Source of the DNA: Melastoma dodecandrum
Lineage: Eukaryota > Streptophyta > Magnoliopsida > Myrtales > Melastomataceae
Assembly (NCBI GenBank): GCA_029817715.1
Contig: JARUPY010000563.1
Location: 1 to 64,000 of the forward strand
Direction: 5' to 3'
DNA: 64,000 bases
Position numbers and translations under genes: made by a program. The first letter of the stretch is position 1; each line of letters starts with the position of its first letter. Of the stretch, positions 14,178 through 29,388 are shown one piece after another. Under the pieces are notes generated by a model. It did not search any database. It saw only the letters and a list, made by a program, of their open reading frames with translations, and had not been told where the DNA came from.

Positions 14178-17100
14178 ATGGATTTCCGTGACAATGGCGA
14201 AGGCAATGATTGTAGTAACCCGCGAAAACCGATGGATTCGGGGAGCCTCCCCCAGCTACGGAGGACGAGGCGGCTGGATCTGGTAGCGGTGGAGCTTAGG
14301 GTTTTGATGACGGAGAGACTGAGGGATGCGATGTTACGGGAGGGCGGCGGGGATCTGCTGCTGCAGAACGATGACAGGGATGATAGGGTTGTGCAATGGC
14401 TTCGCGCGCTCGATATGCAGGTTGGAGGGCGCTTGTCGTGCCGACGAGAGGTTGAAGCCCTTTGTTGAAGTTGACTAGCGCGTCCGGAGGTGGGGCGGAG
14501 GACCCTTTGTTGGGCGCACTTGAGTCAGGTACGTTTCTTCTTTTATGTTTTGCCCGTCACCTTTGATTGAATAATATGTCTTTGTCTGGTGGTAGATTTG
14601 ATTTGGTTTGATTTGATGAATTGATTGATCAATGCTGGTCTGGATGTGAAGGGGAGTGTAGTTACGGTTAATTAATTAGCAGCGTCCTGTGAGAGTGGGG
14701 TGTTATCTTGTTTCGGGGGACGTCCTGTTTATTGTATATCTCCATTACTAAATATGTTATGGTACATTTTTTGAGTCATCAGCACTTTGAGCCCTCGGAG
14801 GTTGGTATGCTGGCCAGATGCTTTTGCATGCCGCTTGTTTCTGTTTCGCGTTGGAAAGGTCGTCAAGCATGGCACTACCCTTTGCCCAACATCCATAAGG
14901 TAAAGTTAGCATTACTATTGTGCACATTAATACTCTTACCGTTACGAGATTGTCGTACCGGGAGGCCCTAGCCCCTCCCTTTACCTTTCTTCTGTTTTTT
15001 TCCGGGGGTGTTGTTGGGGGGGTGGGAGGGAGGTTGTGGTGGTCTGAGATGTTTGGTTCGTATGTTAGGTCGGAGGCAGTGGATACAGTCGTAAATACAT
15101 TGTTTTGAATTGCTTTCTACGAATCCTAGTTTCTAGTTTGTTTTAGATAGCATCTTAGTTTTCTAGTATGATTTGGATGCCATTGATTTCTTTTTCAGTA
15201 ATTGTTGAATTCTTTTTTCTAGATTGTTAGTTTCTCTGCCATAATTTGCTTTCCTTTGGGACGAACTGTCTATAATGTTCTTCTGCCTCACTCCCTTATG
15301 TGATGTGTTGATATTCCTGCTAGTCTGTGTTCGGTATTCTCTGCCGTGATTGTTTTGAGATTGGTATGTACAACTTGGAAATGTTACGACTGTTGTGCAT
15401 ACTCTAGAATATCCTTTTATTCTCATAATTTCTTCTGTCTGTTGCATTAATCAGCTTTTCAATTTGCTGCTTACGTTAGTTTGCTTGTTTGGCTGACAAT
15501 ATTCCTGGATAGCGTGTCATGCTGACCTTGATCAGTAGTCCTTTAGGATATGGATTGTCGTGTAGCATATTATTGGTAACTGTCTTCATCCTTCCAAGTA
15601 AATATATGTTTTTTACTTGTAGGTGAAGTGGGCGTATCTTATTATGACCTCTGAAAATAAAAGGAAATGAAGGTAGTTTCGTTTTCCTGTATTTTGCTGT
15701 TGATTGATGATTCTAAGATACATTTAGGACTATAAGATATAATTTGTTGGAGTGAGACTAACATTGAAGTAGACTCTATCTTGGTGCCTTTGTTTTTTTA
15801 TTCTCCTGATGCTGCAGTTTCCTCCATCTGTTTTTTCTTTGTTGGTATTTCATTGCCTATGTCATGACGTGTTAATATTTGAACTGGATACATTGCTGCT
15901 TCGTTGTTTACCGTTGCATCATTCGATATCCGTATCTGCATCCCAGATATGTCTTTGATTATAAAATATTTCTTCTAGGAAAAATGAGAAAAAGAACAGA
16001 ATGGATAGTCTTTCCTGATGTCATGATCTTACCTGAGAAATACTGTCTGAAGTCCATAAAATGCAAAATGAAGGGCTTCAGGTTGGAATGAAAAGAGGCT
16101 ATTCTGTTTTGTACATCATGAGAGGATCAGAGGAATGCTATGACTTGTTAGGCAAATTAATCTGCAACAATTACATGAGAGAAAATGTTGAAGAATTGAT
16201 GGACTCATGTGACATACCTTTGCCCACAGGGAAAGGTGTTTTTCTGTAGCAGCGATTAGATTCAGAAGAATTACGCTAGAATAGTTATAGGGTCTCATGA
16301 AAGTGTGGGTTCATTCATTATTATTTTTAATTTTATTATATTATTTTAAAATGCTTCTGTTATTTTCTTTTTATGAATTTACTAATTTTAAACTTGATGA
16401 TGTGTAAAAACAGGGTAATCTTAACCTTGCACTCTTGCCAACATCTGATTTTCGTGTATCATTTGTTGGAGACAATGATCAAACGGAGAGGCTGGGTAAC
16501 TGTGAGTGGTGGTTCCCCAAATTCTTATGTCAAAAATTGAAGAAATATCTGAGGACACATCAGGGAGATCATTTCTTGTGAATGTCTCTGATGGAAGTAT
16601 TTTCTACTTCTGGTGTTCAGAGAAATCAAAGCTCTTGGAGTGGAATTGCTTGGAAAGGTAGTTTTAGTAACTTATCACAGGATAGTTTTGGATTCAGCCG
16701 AATGTATAGTGGGCCTATGCACTCATTGAATGATAATAAGGGGCGCGTGATGGCTAACCTCTATATCGTTGAATTTAACTTAAACAACACCTCCGGGGAT
16801 TCCTGATTCTTTATCAAGTTTTCTGTGTGTTTTTACTTATTCTGTTGTTCTTGTTTTGTACTAGATGAGGGATTTACTGCAGAGGAGGCCATCTATTGCA
16901 GACTTAACGGGGATTAGTGAGTCCCGGCTTGAATACTTTGCAACTCACCTCCGTGGCTATCTTTTGGGATCTGCTGTGGACAACGCAGATGATAGATATT
17001 CCAGCATTCCAATGTCTGATGGGGATTCTACAAGAAGTTTGCAATCTCAAAAGTCATTGCGGGCCAGCCATAGCAGCAATCAAGCAGCTAGAGCAAATTC

Positions 17101-18088
17101 GCTTTCTCAAGGTAGTCTAAGCCCTAGAATAAGTTCCTTCAAGGAAAGTTTGCCCAGGAGTTCATCCGTGAGGAATGCCAGGGAAAAGCTAAGAAAGCTT
17201 GGAGAGAATCACCTAGCGGCAGTTGAGAATCTGTCGGCTATTTTACCCATGCCAACATACTTGTCTACTTTTGATGACGAGAAATCTCCAGAGTCGACAA
17301 AATCCGACCCTTCAGCTGAGTTATGTTTCCTGGAGTCACTGAGCGGCTGGAAATTACCACCTGCTTCGAGCCTCTCTTCTCAAGCTTCTTCGGACTGCAG
17401 ACCCGTCTTTGCGCCATGCTATTGCTGGTGCCCCCCTTCGTCTTCAGTCTTAAAGCCTTCAGTGATCTCTTCTGGTACTCCGGGTTTGCTGAAAGAATCT
17501 TCTCTTCCTTCACTATCATCTTTGGTCCCTGTGGTGTCTTCGAGCTTGTTAATCCCATCCTCTTCTATTAGCTTAGCCAACCTACCCCAGCTTGAATTGC
17601 CCGCTTTTCTGTCCGATCCGCTGCCCCGATTGCCTATGCCTAGTTCTCAGCCTTCCCCTACATTTACGCCTCTTATATGTGACCCCATAGTGCATATCCC
17701 GGTGATTGACGTCTGCTCTGCAGGACAGGGCTACCTTGTCAGTGCTGGTCCCGGTGTTACGTCGGGAATTGCACCCAAGCTCATCAATCCGTTGATTCCA
17801 GACACCAACTCGGTCCTTGAAGCGAGTGCACGAGAAACTCTACGGCTATTGATTAGCAGTTCTGGCAACACCTCAGGTGGCTTAGCCAGCATGCTCAGTA
17901 ATGGCAATGATGTGATGAATGCGGTTGTTGCTGGTAGCAAGGGGCTATATCACGGGACAGTGGTGGTCGATGCTCTATCTGACAGTCTCGCCACGATGGG
18001 ATTGGCCTCAAAGTACAGCAAGACCCTGAATCTGGAAGGGACAGATCATGGCGAGGAGGAAAAGGGTACGGAAGAACGGGAAGGTTGA
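14178..18088 (+). CDS. Conserved plant protein of unknown function (flocculation/adhesin-like annotation)
   Basis: Exons: 14178-14528, 14783-14899, 16414-16657 and 16865-18088, with GT-AG borders. The N-terminal part (MDFRDNGEG, then LDLVAVELRVLM-ERLRDAM, and QWL-ALDMQV) and the middle (HFEPSEVGMLARC; LNLALLPTSDFRVSFVGDND; FYFWCSEKSKLL; LTGISESRLEYFATHLRGYLLGS) match a single-copy-type plant family known to me only as uncharacterised. The large last exon encodes a Ser/Pro-rich tail of about 400 residues without a catalytic motif. That last exon is intact, but exons 1 to 3 contain small indels (an extra T near 14465, an extra G near 14505, and others near 16495-16530), so the annotated protein would be truncated in exon 1 as the sequence stands. 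This looks like assembly error rather than decay, because the 1.2-kb last exon is clean. No function should be inferred from the 'adhesin-like' label. Confidence 0.75.
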
Positions 18089-19838
18089 CAAAACCGAGGT
18101 AGGGAAGGGATTAGAATGGGTTTACGTTTCAACTTTTCTGGTATATAGAAGTAAAGCAGTAGATATGGGCGGGCAGGCGGGCCTTTAATTTGTTAAGTGG
18201 TTTCTAGGTCGGCGCATTTGGTGTACCGGGGGTTGGGATATGTGTATGGGAATTGTTTTGATGGTATTTTCCCTTCAAGTGTGAATCAGAGGGAAAACCC
18301 CGGATTCAGTTGTGTAATTTGTTCTCCCTTACCATCCCCAGAAGATATTAATAATAATAATAATTGCAGAGAAACGGGTTGGGCCTCCCTTCTCATCCAG
18401 AGCCGACGTAGTGGGCCATTTGTCTCATTAGAGGCCCAATGACTAATGACATGTCATGTCAATAACTATTTGCTTTTATGCCAAATATTGAAAAGAAAAA
18501 GGTTAAGTGATTTGGTGAGGAGAAAGCTTTAGTTACATCACGTTTACCTAAACATACTGTGTGCTTTTTAATTAAATTTTGTTGGCTAGGCAAAATATGT
18601 TTTGGGATGGGGAAGGGACTGCGAGAATACTCAAAATTTACTAATGCATGAAATTTAAATTAGAAAACACGATTTTCTTTAACGGTGTGACTTAAAATAA
18701 AAATCGTATTTGACGTTAAATAGTGGCTTCATTACATACGCCATAACTCATTTGCAGAAAGAGAAGCCACGCATAAGTTGTATGTTGCTGTTTTATATTA
18801 AATTGTTACTGTGACGCTACGTTTATATATTGAAGTCAAAATAGAGTTTTAAAAAAGTCGGACTTTTTTAAAAATTAAAAAAAATTTATAATTTTGATTT
18901 TAAGATATTATTTAATAAATTTAAAATAATTCATGAATTACCGCGCAGATGATGCTGTTAATGGTAGCGCAGTCGGAGATGCCGAGGGATCTGTGATAGG
19001 AATAATGGAATATATCATTGTGGGGGTTGAAGAAAAGCGACCAAATCTAGTGGCCCCAGCATAAAGTTGTGGTAGGCATAAAAAAAGAAAAAAAGACCCA
19101 GGTCAGAATTCCTGTAACTCATTTTCTTATCTCAATTATTATCATTATTTTTTGGTCGCCACTTGCAAGAAATGTGCCTTTGGGTATCAAATACTAATTA
19201 ATAACCCCCCAACCATCCCCCTTGATTAATATTGAATCCAAGGATGAAGAAAAGACAAATCAAATAAAAGCGAAGGGTTGTGGGGGTGATGATGTGTGTG
19301 TGTGTGTGTTTTTTTTTGTCAGACTTCTTTTCAAAATTACATGAGTTAAAAGGGCACCATTTTGCATAAAGCTTAAAGATGCATCTCTTTAATGCTTTCG
19401 GGACATGTAAAGTGAAGGACACACCCCCTCTCTCTCCTCTATGTGATCTAATGCTGATGCCATTTCTTATTTGCTTTGGAAATTTCAAAAAAGGGGGAGA
19501 CCAAAATCTTGATTGGACTCTTTTGAACAAGATAGAAGAGAGATAGGGATGGAAACGTGGGTGAATCCTCTCCTCTCCTCTCCATTATTACAAAGTGGAA
19601 TGCAAACTCATCTCCTACTACTGAAACCCAAAAACCCACTTCCCTAAATGATCTTCTCTGTAATAAAAATTTTTATATGATACGAAGTGAGGACGTGTTT
19701 GTCCTGACCCTTGCTTGTCATGAACATGAGACAATCAGATTGTTCTTATCATACACGTTCAGCTTTAGATATTAGATTGACCCAATTTGTAGTGAAAATT
19801 CAACACGGCCTTTCCATGTGATTGATCACGCTGTGTTT
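18089..19838. other. 3' UTR and intergenic DNA
   Basis: Holds the 3' UTR of the upstream gene, a short AAT run near 18350 and a GT run followed by a T run near 19290-19315. From 18.5 kb on it is AT-rich with no recognised gene. The right end is the 3' flank of the MYB gene on the - strand. Confidence 0.5.
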
Positions 19839-20609
19839 TTACATCAGATGGTGCCTCGTGGATCGACCACCAGGCGTCGGGCTCCCAAACATGTCGGTTG
19901 CAAACAAGTTCCCCCAGTCCGACTCGAAGACTATGAGCGCCGCGTCGCTCCTGGGGACACGGTGGCCGCTGATCCCTAGCCCTTGTGCAAGCGCGAGCTT
20001 CTGCCCCGTCGTGAGGAAGTCCTGGCTGTAGCCCACGGGCCCGGCGGAGCTGTTGTCGGGCAGAGGGTCCGTGATACTCTTGGTGGTGATGTCGTGAATG
20101 CTGGGACGCCTCTTGTCTTTCCCCTCGGAGAGCTGCCGGTTGAAGTACTTCTGGGCGTGGCTAGCGACCTGGGTCGGCGTCTTCGATATCACAAAGTTCC
20201 TCGATATGTTCCTCCAGTCCCCTTTCCCGTACTTGACCAGCCCCATCAGGAACCTCCTGTGCTCCTCCTCGGTCCAAGGCACGCCCTTCTTCCTCTCGTG
20301 ATCCCCGGCCTCCCTCACTCCGTAAGGCGTCTTCCTACATCCGTAGAAATCCCGCCTGTACCGGGGGACCGTGACGCGCCCCGCCTCGATCTCAGACACA
20401 TCCTCGAGCAACTCTCTGTACTTGTACTCGACGTCCAGCGGGGACTTCCTGGGGATAAGGGACGCGACGTTCGTCCACCGATCGGGGGTGTCCTCGTCGA
20501 AGAGAGCGAGGGCGCTCTCGAACAACTTGTTCTCATCCTTGGTCCAGAGCACTCCCCTGCCGTGGCCGAACCTCGTCACGAGGGGGGACCCCAGAAATCG
20601 ATCCTCCAT
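19839..20609 (-). CDS. DIVARICATA-like MYB/SANT transcription factor
   Basis: A 256-residue protein in one uninterrupted frame. It has a SANT/MYB domain at about residues 20-72 (W22, W45; ends YKYRELLEDV) and a second MYB domain at about 110-158 (W112, W132) that ends in the SHAQKYF signature at 150-156. That pair is the hallmark of the DIVARICATA / I-box-binding group of plant R-R-type MYB factors. These are nuclear DNA-binding proteins that recognise I-box or TATCC-like sites through the second domain. The linker carries FYGCRKTPYGVRE, and IHDITT follows the SHAQKYF domain, as in relatives. The start at 20609 gives MEDRF shortly before the first domain. No intron separates the two domains. 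Unlike several neighbours, this gene shows no frameshift. Confidence 0.93.
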   Translation of the reverse strand: MEDRFLGSPLVTRFGHGRGVLWTKDENKLFESALALFDEDTPDRWTNVASLIPRKSPLDVEYKYRELLEDVSEIEAGRVTVPRYRRDFYGCRKTPYGVREAGDHERKKGVPWTEEEHRRFLMGLVKYGKGDWRNISRNFVISKTPTQVASHAQKYFNRQLSEGKDKRRPSIHDITTKSITDPLPDNSSAGPVGYSQDFLTTGQKLALAQGLGISGHRVPRSDAALIVFESDWGNLFATDMFGSPTPGGRSTRHHLM

Positions 20610-21558
20610 CGGAAAAAGGGTGGGCGGGGGGATGAGAAAAGATACGAAGATGGGGTGTGAAGGTGTGGATGGGAGTAATGGGGGTATGTGGGAGCGAGTA
20701 ATATAGAAGGGAGGAGGAGATGGAGATCAAAGTTTCATCCTTTTCTATTACAACAAGAATCCCCCAATCGAATGGAGAAGGAATCTCTTTAAAATTCATT
20801 GACGATGAACAGACATGTCTTTTTTATTTTCCCTTTCTTTCTTTCTTTCTTCTTCTTTTACTACCCATTTCCAAAAGGGAATCCCAATAAGGAAGAAAGG
20901 AACCAAATAAAAATGATACCAAATCAAAAAGACTGATCGTAACATTTAAGGTATTCATTGGACTTACGAATTGTCATGTCATTCAAAACAAATTTTAAAA
21001 AAGTTCGTAAAATAACGTTTTTAAATTAATATTATATTTTACAGAAAGTAAAATACTGAAATCATTTAAAGGAGATATGCATGAATCTGTCATGTCAAAC
21101 CCTCCAACTTGATCAACGAATTTTTCTCCCCCACTTTTTCTTCTTCGTTGGACAATTTGCAATAATTTGGAGCTGTGTTCTTTGTTTTTTTTTTTTTTGG
21201 TCTTCTCTTTTATCGAATATTTAGTTGCAAAATGTGGACAGACAGGGCCACCACCACCCACCGCCCCTGACCTTTATTCTATTAAGGCACTCCTCTCAAC
21301 CGTAAAAAAGGCACAAATAATTCAGAATAAACATTTGTTCTTTTCTTCTTCCTTTAAAATCAGAAAGATGCCATCAAAATTTGGGCATAGCAAAAAAATT
21401 TGATGATTTATCCTCAAATTTTTTTTACGTTATTATTTTTTTTAACATTCATCGACTCCTCTTTTTTATTATCATTCACACCCAAAATTAAAAAACAAAA
21501 GTTAGAAATTGTTTCTTTCTTAAAATGACATATTAGAAAGAAAAGAATGGACAAGTTT
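20610..21558. other. MYB promoter and intergenic DNA
   Basis: The left part is the 5' flank of the MYB gene (- strand), with CT-rich runs near 20820-20850. The right part is the 3' flank of the laccase gene. It is AT-rich and no gene is seen. Confidence 0.5.
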
Positions 21559-23709
21559 TTAGCAAGAGGGGAGATCAGGGGGTGGAGGCAGAAGGGACTG
21601 ATCTGGTCCATCTCCATCTTCGACTATGAATGCCATCTTCAGCCCCCATGTTGTGTGCACCTCCAGATGACAGTGTAAAAACCATACTCCTGCACTCGAA
21701 AGGTTCGTTTTCCTCGCGTCGGCGACTCGTCCGCGTATAAAACGAATACTATCTGTGTGCCTAGATATTGTAAATGTAATGGGAGTTTTGATCAGTTTTT
21801 GGCCTGTGTACCTGGGTTATCTGCCCTGAATCTGATCGCGGTCCATCCGGCCGTCGGCACCCCTATTGTGTTCCTCTCCACCGGATCAACGAGGTTGAAC
21901 CCTTTCAGGTCGTTCTCCGGGTCAAAGTTCCCTAGACCTTTCCCTACCGCGTAGAAGTCATAGCCATGCAGGTGCGTCGGGTGGTTCTCGGGCGCTATGA
22001 TCGATGTCCCCTGAAACACTACCTGAAACTGTCGAGTTGTACTTCACCCTGTAGAGCCTCGTCCCATTTGTGGTCTGGATGTTCGGCGGGGGAACCTGTG
22101 TAGTTGAATGGCATCTCCGGGAAAGCTGGGAAGTCATCGGTGTACACTCCTTTTACGTTGTAGTAATGTGCTTCCAGAAGATCGGTTGTTGGCATGTCGA
22201 AGGTGACATTGTTGAATGCCGCAACGAGTCTGCCGCCGTTGACACAGGTCGGACACGGATTCACGCCAACGCTGATGGTTAGCAATAGCGAGTGGTCGAC
22301 AGTTAATGGGACTTTGGCGGGATATTGGTCAGAGTTTAGGCTCCGGAGAGAGTCTATAAAGGAGAACTCTGTCGGGGTTGCATTTACGGCGGGGATGATC
22401 GGGACAAAGGTCGGGGATGAACTGAGAGTCCCATTATACCGTAGCAAGCCGATTGTTGTTGAGTTGTCGACGGGGACGATGGTGTCCATGAATGGGGAGA
22501 TGGCAATCGCGTACTTCCCTATGGCCTTGTCCACGGTGATGATCGCATTGGTCGTCTGGCCTGGACCGATGAATATCGTGTCGGTGCTGAAGGGCTTGGT
22601 GTAGGATGCGTCGGTTTCAACGATTGTCAGGTTGTGCCCTGCAATCTTGAAGAACAGCTCGTCGTTTACGGCCGCATTGATGATTCGGAGGAGATATGAC
22701 CGGCCTCTCTCGACATGAAGCGTGTACCCTGAAATCGAAGTAATCATCCACGAGCTCCGATTTGTCATGGCAACCCGTCAATAACTGAACTACAATAATC
22801 TTCGAGATCTGGAGCGCCTTGTTGCCGTACCCGGGGAAGTACAATTAGGAGTTGGTCCAGTTTTGCCATTGATTGTGTGGGCATCAGATATATTCGGCGG
22901 CAGACCAGACTGGACCGACTGATTCAGCACAGCTTCAGTGTCGGCCTTCCACCATTCACCTGCAGAACAATTTGACAAACTTACAGATTCATCGTCGGAG
23001 TGCACGCGCCGAAGGTACCAAGTCCTGAAGATCCTTGAACAGACCTAGAATGATTATTTTCTCATCGTCGGGCTTCGGGAAAGGGTATGGGACTCCTCTC
23101 TTCGGCAAGATGACGATGGCACCGTGAACAGTCGATCTCAACCAAGTTATATGCGCGTGCCAAAGTAAGGTTCCTCTCTGGCCCGTCAAAGTGAAGTTGT
23201 ACACGTAACTCTGTCCAGGTTGGATCGGACACTGCGTGATATATGCTGGTCCGTCTGCCCATCCCGTTCTCAACTGCCTCACCCCGTGCCTGTTTGATTA
23301 CCACAACAAATAGTATCAGGTAGAATCCAATTCCAACGATCAAAAACCGGCCTATACAGGGAAGAAATGCGCCGACCAGTGAATCGTGACGTTGTACGAG
23401 ACGTGGTTGACGACTCGCACGAGCACGTTATCGTCCTCCCTCGCGTAAAGCGTCGGACCTGGTAATTTCCCATTGACAGTCACGATTGGTTTCGTCGAAC
23501 ACAGCCTCGTCACATTCTTCATCACAACCTGTTCCACAATCGGTTTTATGAAACAGTGCTGGAGAAAAATAAAGTTGCCTCATACTGCAGAACAATGGGC
23601 TTACGCTGAACTTGTAGTGCCTTGTGAAACACTCGACCGCCACAGGGAGCATGACAATGACCAATATCAGAGCCCCAAACTGCCGATCCATCCAGCGTTT
23701 CACTGCCAT
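21559..23709 (-). CDS. Laccase (multicopper oxidase), six exons, two frameshifts
   Basis: Laccases are secreted copper oxidases that couple phenols and monolignols in the cell wall. Exons on the - strand: 23709-23605 (hydrophobic signal peptide, then TRHYKF), 23528-23377, 23289-23045, 22959-22831, 22728-21812 and 21689-21559. All copper-ligand motifs are present: HWHG (formed across an intron), WHAHI, HPTHLHG, and HCHLEVH followed by TTWGL in the last exon. The C-terminus PPPPDLPSC is typical of the LAC3/5/12/13 clade. Splice sites are canonical and in phase. Exon 5 carries two small indels about 60 bp apart, near 22093-22100 (after FNYTG) and near 22032 (an extra T just before QVVFQGTS). The stretch between them reads correctly in another frame. 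As given the protein would stop before the last copper motifs; assembly error is as likely as a true lesion. Confidence 0.87.
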
Positions 23710-24801
23710 TTTTCATTAATCTCCAGTATGCTATAATCAATGCTCAATCCTTTATAAAAAGAGGTTGAATTAAGCACACATAAAAATAACGTCAGCTGTC
23801 ATTTTGGATGGTTAGGTGAAAATGGAAAGATGGTGCTGAAGCAGTTGCCGTGGCTGGCTGCAGACCCGCAAATTTTTCCCACCAGGGATTTGATTCCTTA
23901 GGTGTTACTTAAGGTCGGTGTTCGTTAGTAGGCTTGCGCAATGACCGGTTTCGCCTCGACGGGCACTGGCATCAGCATCCAACCCCTAACTCTGATATCA
24001 ACCCCCCATCTACCTGCATGTTTTTCTCCTTTGAACTTTCTTCCACTCAGGACAGTACTTAACTGCTGCTTGAAAATCACAGACTTGTCTGCTCTCTGGT
24101 TTCTTCAAAGCGCAAGCATACCACATCTAAACTGAAGCTTCTCCGATCCTCGCGCGAATATCTGGCAGTTGTGAAGTTGTTTTCATGCAAATGGGATTTG
24201 TAACTCCTCAACCCTCTCATCTTATTTCAATTCAAACTCCAATTCCCCCACCTTTTCAATGGGAACATTACATCAGGAGGGAATGGATTTCCTGCAGGAA
24301 GCTTGGAAAGCCCGCGACATTTTCTCGGCAGGTGCCTTTGCAGGATGATCATTGTGTGGTCCTGCAGTCCATTCCAAACATCTCGGAGATATTTCGAACC
24401 TAATACAGAGAAGAACGTACTGTTCGTCTTCTTTACACCAAGATATAATGCAATGCCAGCAACTGTGTAACACGGCCTAGGTTCGTTGACGAGGGAGGTT
24501 CGGGATCGCAAACTCAACAGGCCATCTCCGCGAGACATCACTGTTGCGAACTTTGGATGAAAGTTACAACCATTGAGACTGGGGAAACCACAGGCAAACT
24601 GATACAGAAGTGGAATAAGAACCCAAAAAGGAAAGAGGAAAAAGAATCTGAAAAGCAATTGAAAGAAAATAGACCAAAATTTAAAATCAAAATTAGGGTT
24701 CACGAGGACATGAATGACAAAACGTATATAAAGAGGGAAACGACCGCCAACACCGTCTTCCGACAGGAGGAGTTCAAAGCTTTGTGTCCTGCTGCCTGAA
24801 A
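23710..24801. other. Intergenic, shared upstream region of laccase and ADSL
   Basis: The laccase (-) and adenylosuccinate lyase (+) genes diverge from here, so it should contain both promoters and the 5' UTR of the lyase. A long open frame on the - strand (24227-24832) runs through this region and into the lyase start; it resembles no family and is taken as chance. Confidence 0.5.
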
Positions 24802-27916
<3,115 letters not shown>

Positions 27917-28599
27917 TGCAGAAGCTAAAACATTTGTCCCCGTTAGGTCCATTAGCTGAGACGGAGATTACTTTTTTAGGGGAATCACAAACTTTATATG
28001 TAATTTATGGGATCCGGGAGGAGTTTTGTTTGCCTGAGCATATTGATGCTCTTAAGACCACAAGATGTAAGGACCACACCAGTCTGGCGGAACCTCTTTT
28101 CAGTGCTAGCCTGGAATATGATTTTTTTCAGTTGTAGTATACTTGCCGAAGAATGTGTCCTTTCTAGGAGATGTAGTCACAGATGTGGCCGTGTGCGCGA
28201 CGAGCCAGTCCAAGCTGACAGGGAGGGAGGAACTGGAACGAGACTTTGCCGAAGTAGAGGCTGGGGACTAATACTGACAAAGACCAAGACCATGTCCATA
28301 TTGTTTTTGTTTGGACATCATTTGTTGGAATGTAAGAATGCATTAATAATTACAAATTCATCACTAAATTACAAAGTTCTTTTTACGTTATATTTTTTAT
28401 GCCTAATTGTTATATATATATATATAACGAATAAGTATTTGATGAAATAAAATTTCGGGTTGATCTTTGAATTAAAGCCTTTTTTTGATGAATGGAGTAT
28501 TTAAGCTACGTTAAATTATATAATATAATTCAAATCTGTCAAACGTTGGGTTTCAACTTGCTATCATATGTATGAAATTTAAGGCAATGAGCCTGAGTT
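27917..28599. other. ADSL 3' UTR and intergenic DNA
   Basis: The first about 400 bp probably include the 3' UTR of the lyase. It turns AT-rich with a TA run near 28412-28426. No gene is recognised. Confidence 0.5.
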
Positions 28600-28885
28600 C
28601 CACGTTGGCGGCAGCGACCGACAAGCAAAAGAAGCAGCTGCGACCGACTTGCAACCGAAGAAACAAACGTTAAGCCAGTGCCGGGATTTCTGAAGGGGGG
28701 ACATCTTGGCCTCCTTCGCCACCAGGTACATGTGGTTTGCCACGATGAACGTAAGAGGGGAACGTGCTGATGGCCCCCGTCAGGCTCTGGAAGTCCCCAA
28801 GGAATGGGAGGAGATGGTTAGGTACCCGCGGAAGGACAGGTTCCAGATCTTCAGGGCGCTTCCCTTGACGCCGAACAGTGTATCC
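28600..28885 (-). pseudogene. Proline transporter (ProT/AAAP) gene fragment
   Basis: Reading the - strand from about 28885 down gives pieces that match the C-terminal third of plant proline/betaine transporters of the amino acid/auxin permease superfamily. In order: MDTLFGVKGSAL and NLSFRG-YLT, then [24 protein letters not shown], and [15 protein letters not shown]. Those segments sit in different frames, so several small indels are present, and the N-terminal two thirds of a transporter are absent. No start or full exon structure remains. It is an isolated gene relic between ADSL and eEF1B. Confidence 0.7.
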
Positions 28886-29388
28886 ATGTACTACTCCTAC
28901 ATAGGGCTTGCAAATATCACGAAAATCTTTTCATTTCCGCACCAACAACATAAGTTAAGGATGAGATTCTCTTACGTAGAGTGAAATGACTGTCTGGCTA
29001 GGGCTTTCTCCTCAATTCCCCATTTTGTTCATTCCTTCACCAATCAAAGACAAATAGAAAGCTGAAAGCCCAATTCAAGCCCACCCAACCTATGGTCCCA
29101 TCAGGCCCAATATTAAAAGCCCATTTTTTCAATTCAGGCCCGGGAGAAGAACCCTAATTCAACGTCTCCCGCTTCCCCCCCTCTGCATATTCCCGCAAGA
29201 GCGCGACATCCTCTTCGGCTTCCATGTAATTCAACGTCTTCGTCTTTGGTCATCGACGGATCAGTGCTGAGTTTTGCGGTGTGCAAGTGATTAGTTTAGG
29301 GTTTGTTTTATGTAGGAATTTGAATCTGGCAATTGTTGTTTTGTTTTATTTCGGTGGTCATTGGACTTTTCAGCATTCGGAATCATCA
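28886..29388 (+). promoter_or_regulatory. Promoter and 5' UTR of the eEF1B gene
   Basis: The 500 bp before the eEF1B start contain several AGCCCA/GGCCCA-type motifs around 29070-29140, which are common upstream of plant translation genes, and a pyrimidine-rich stretch near 29160-29210. The transcription start cannot be fixed from sequence. Confidence 0.4.
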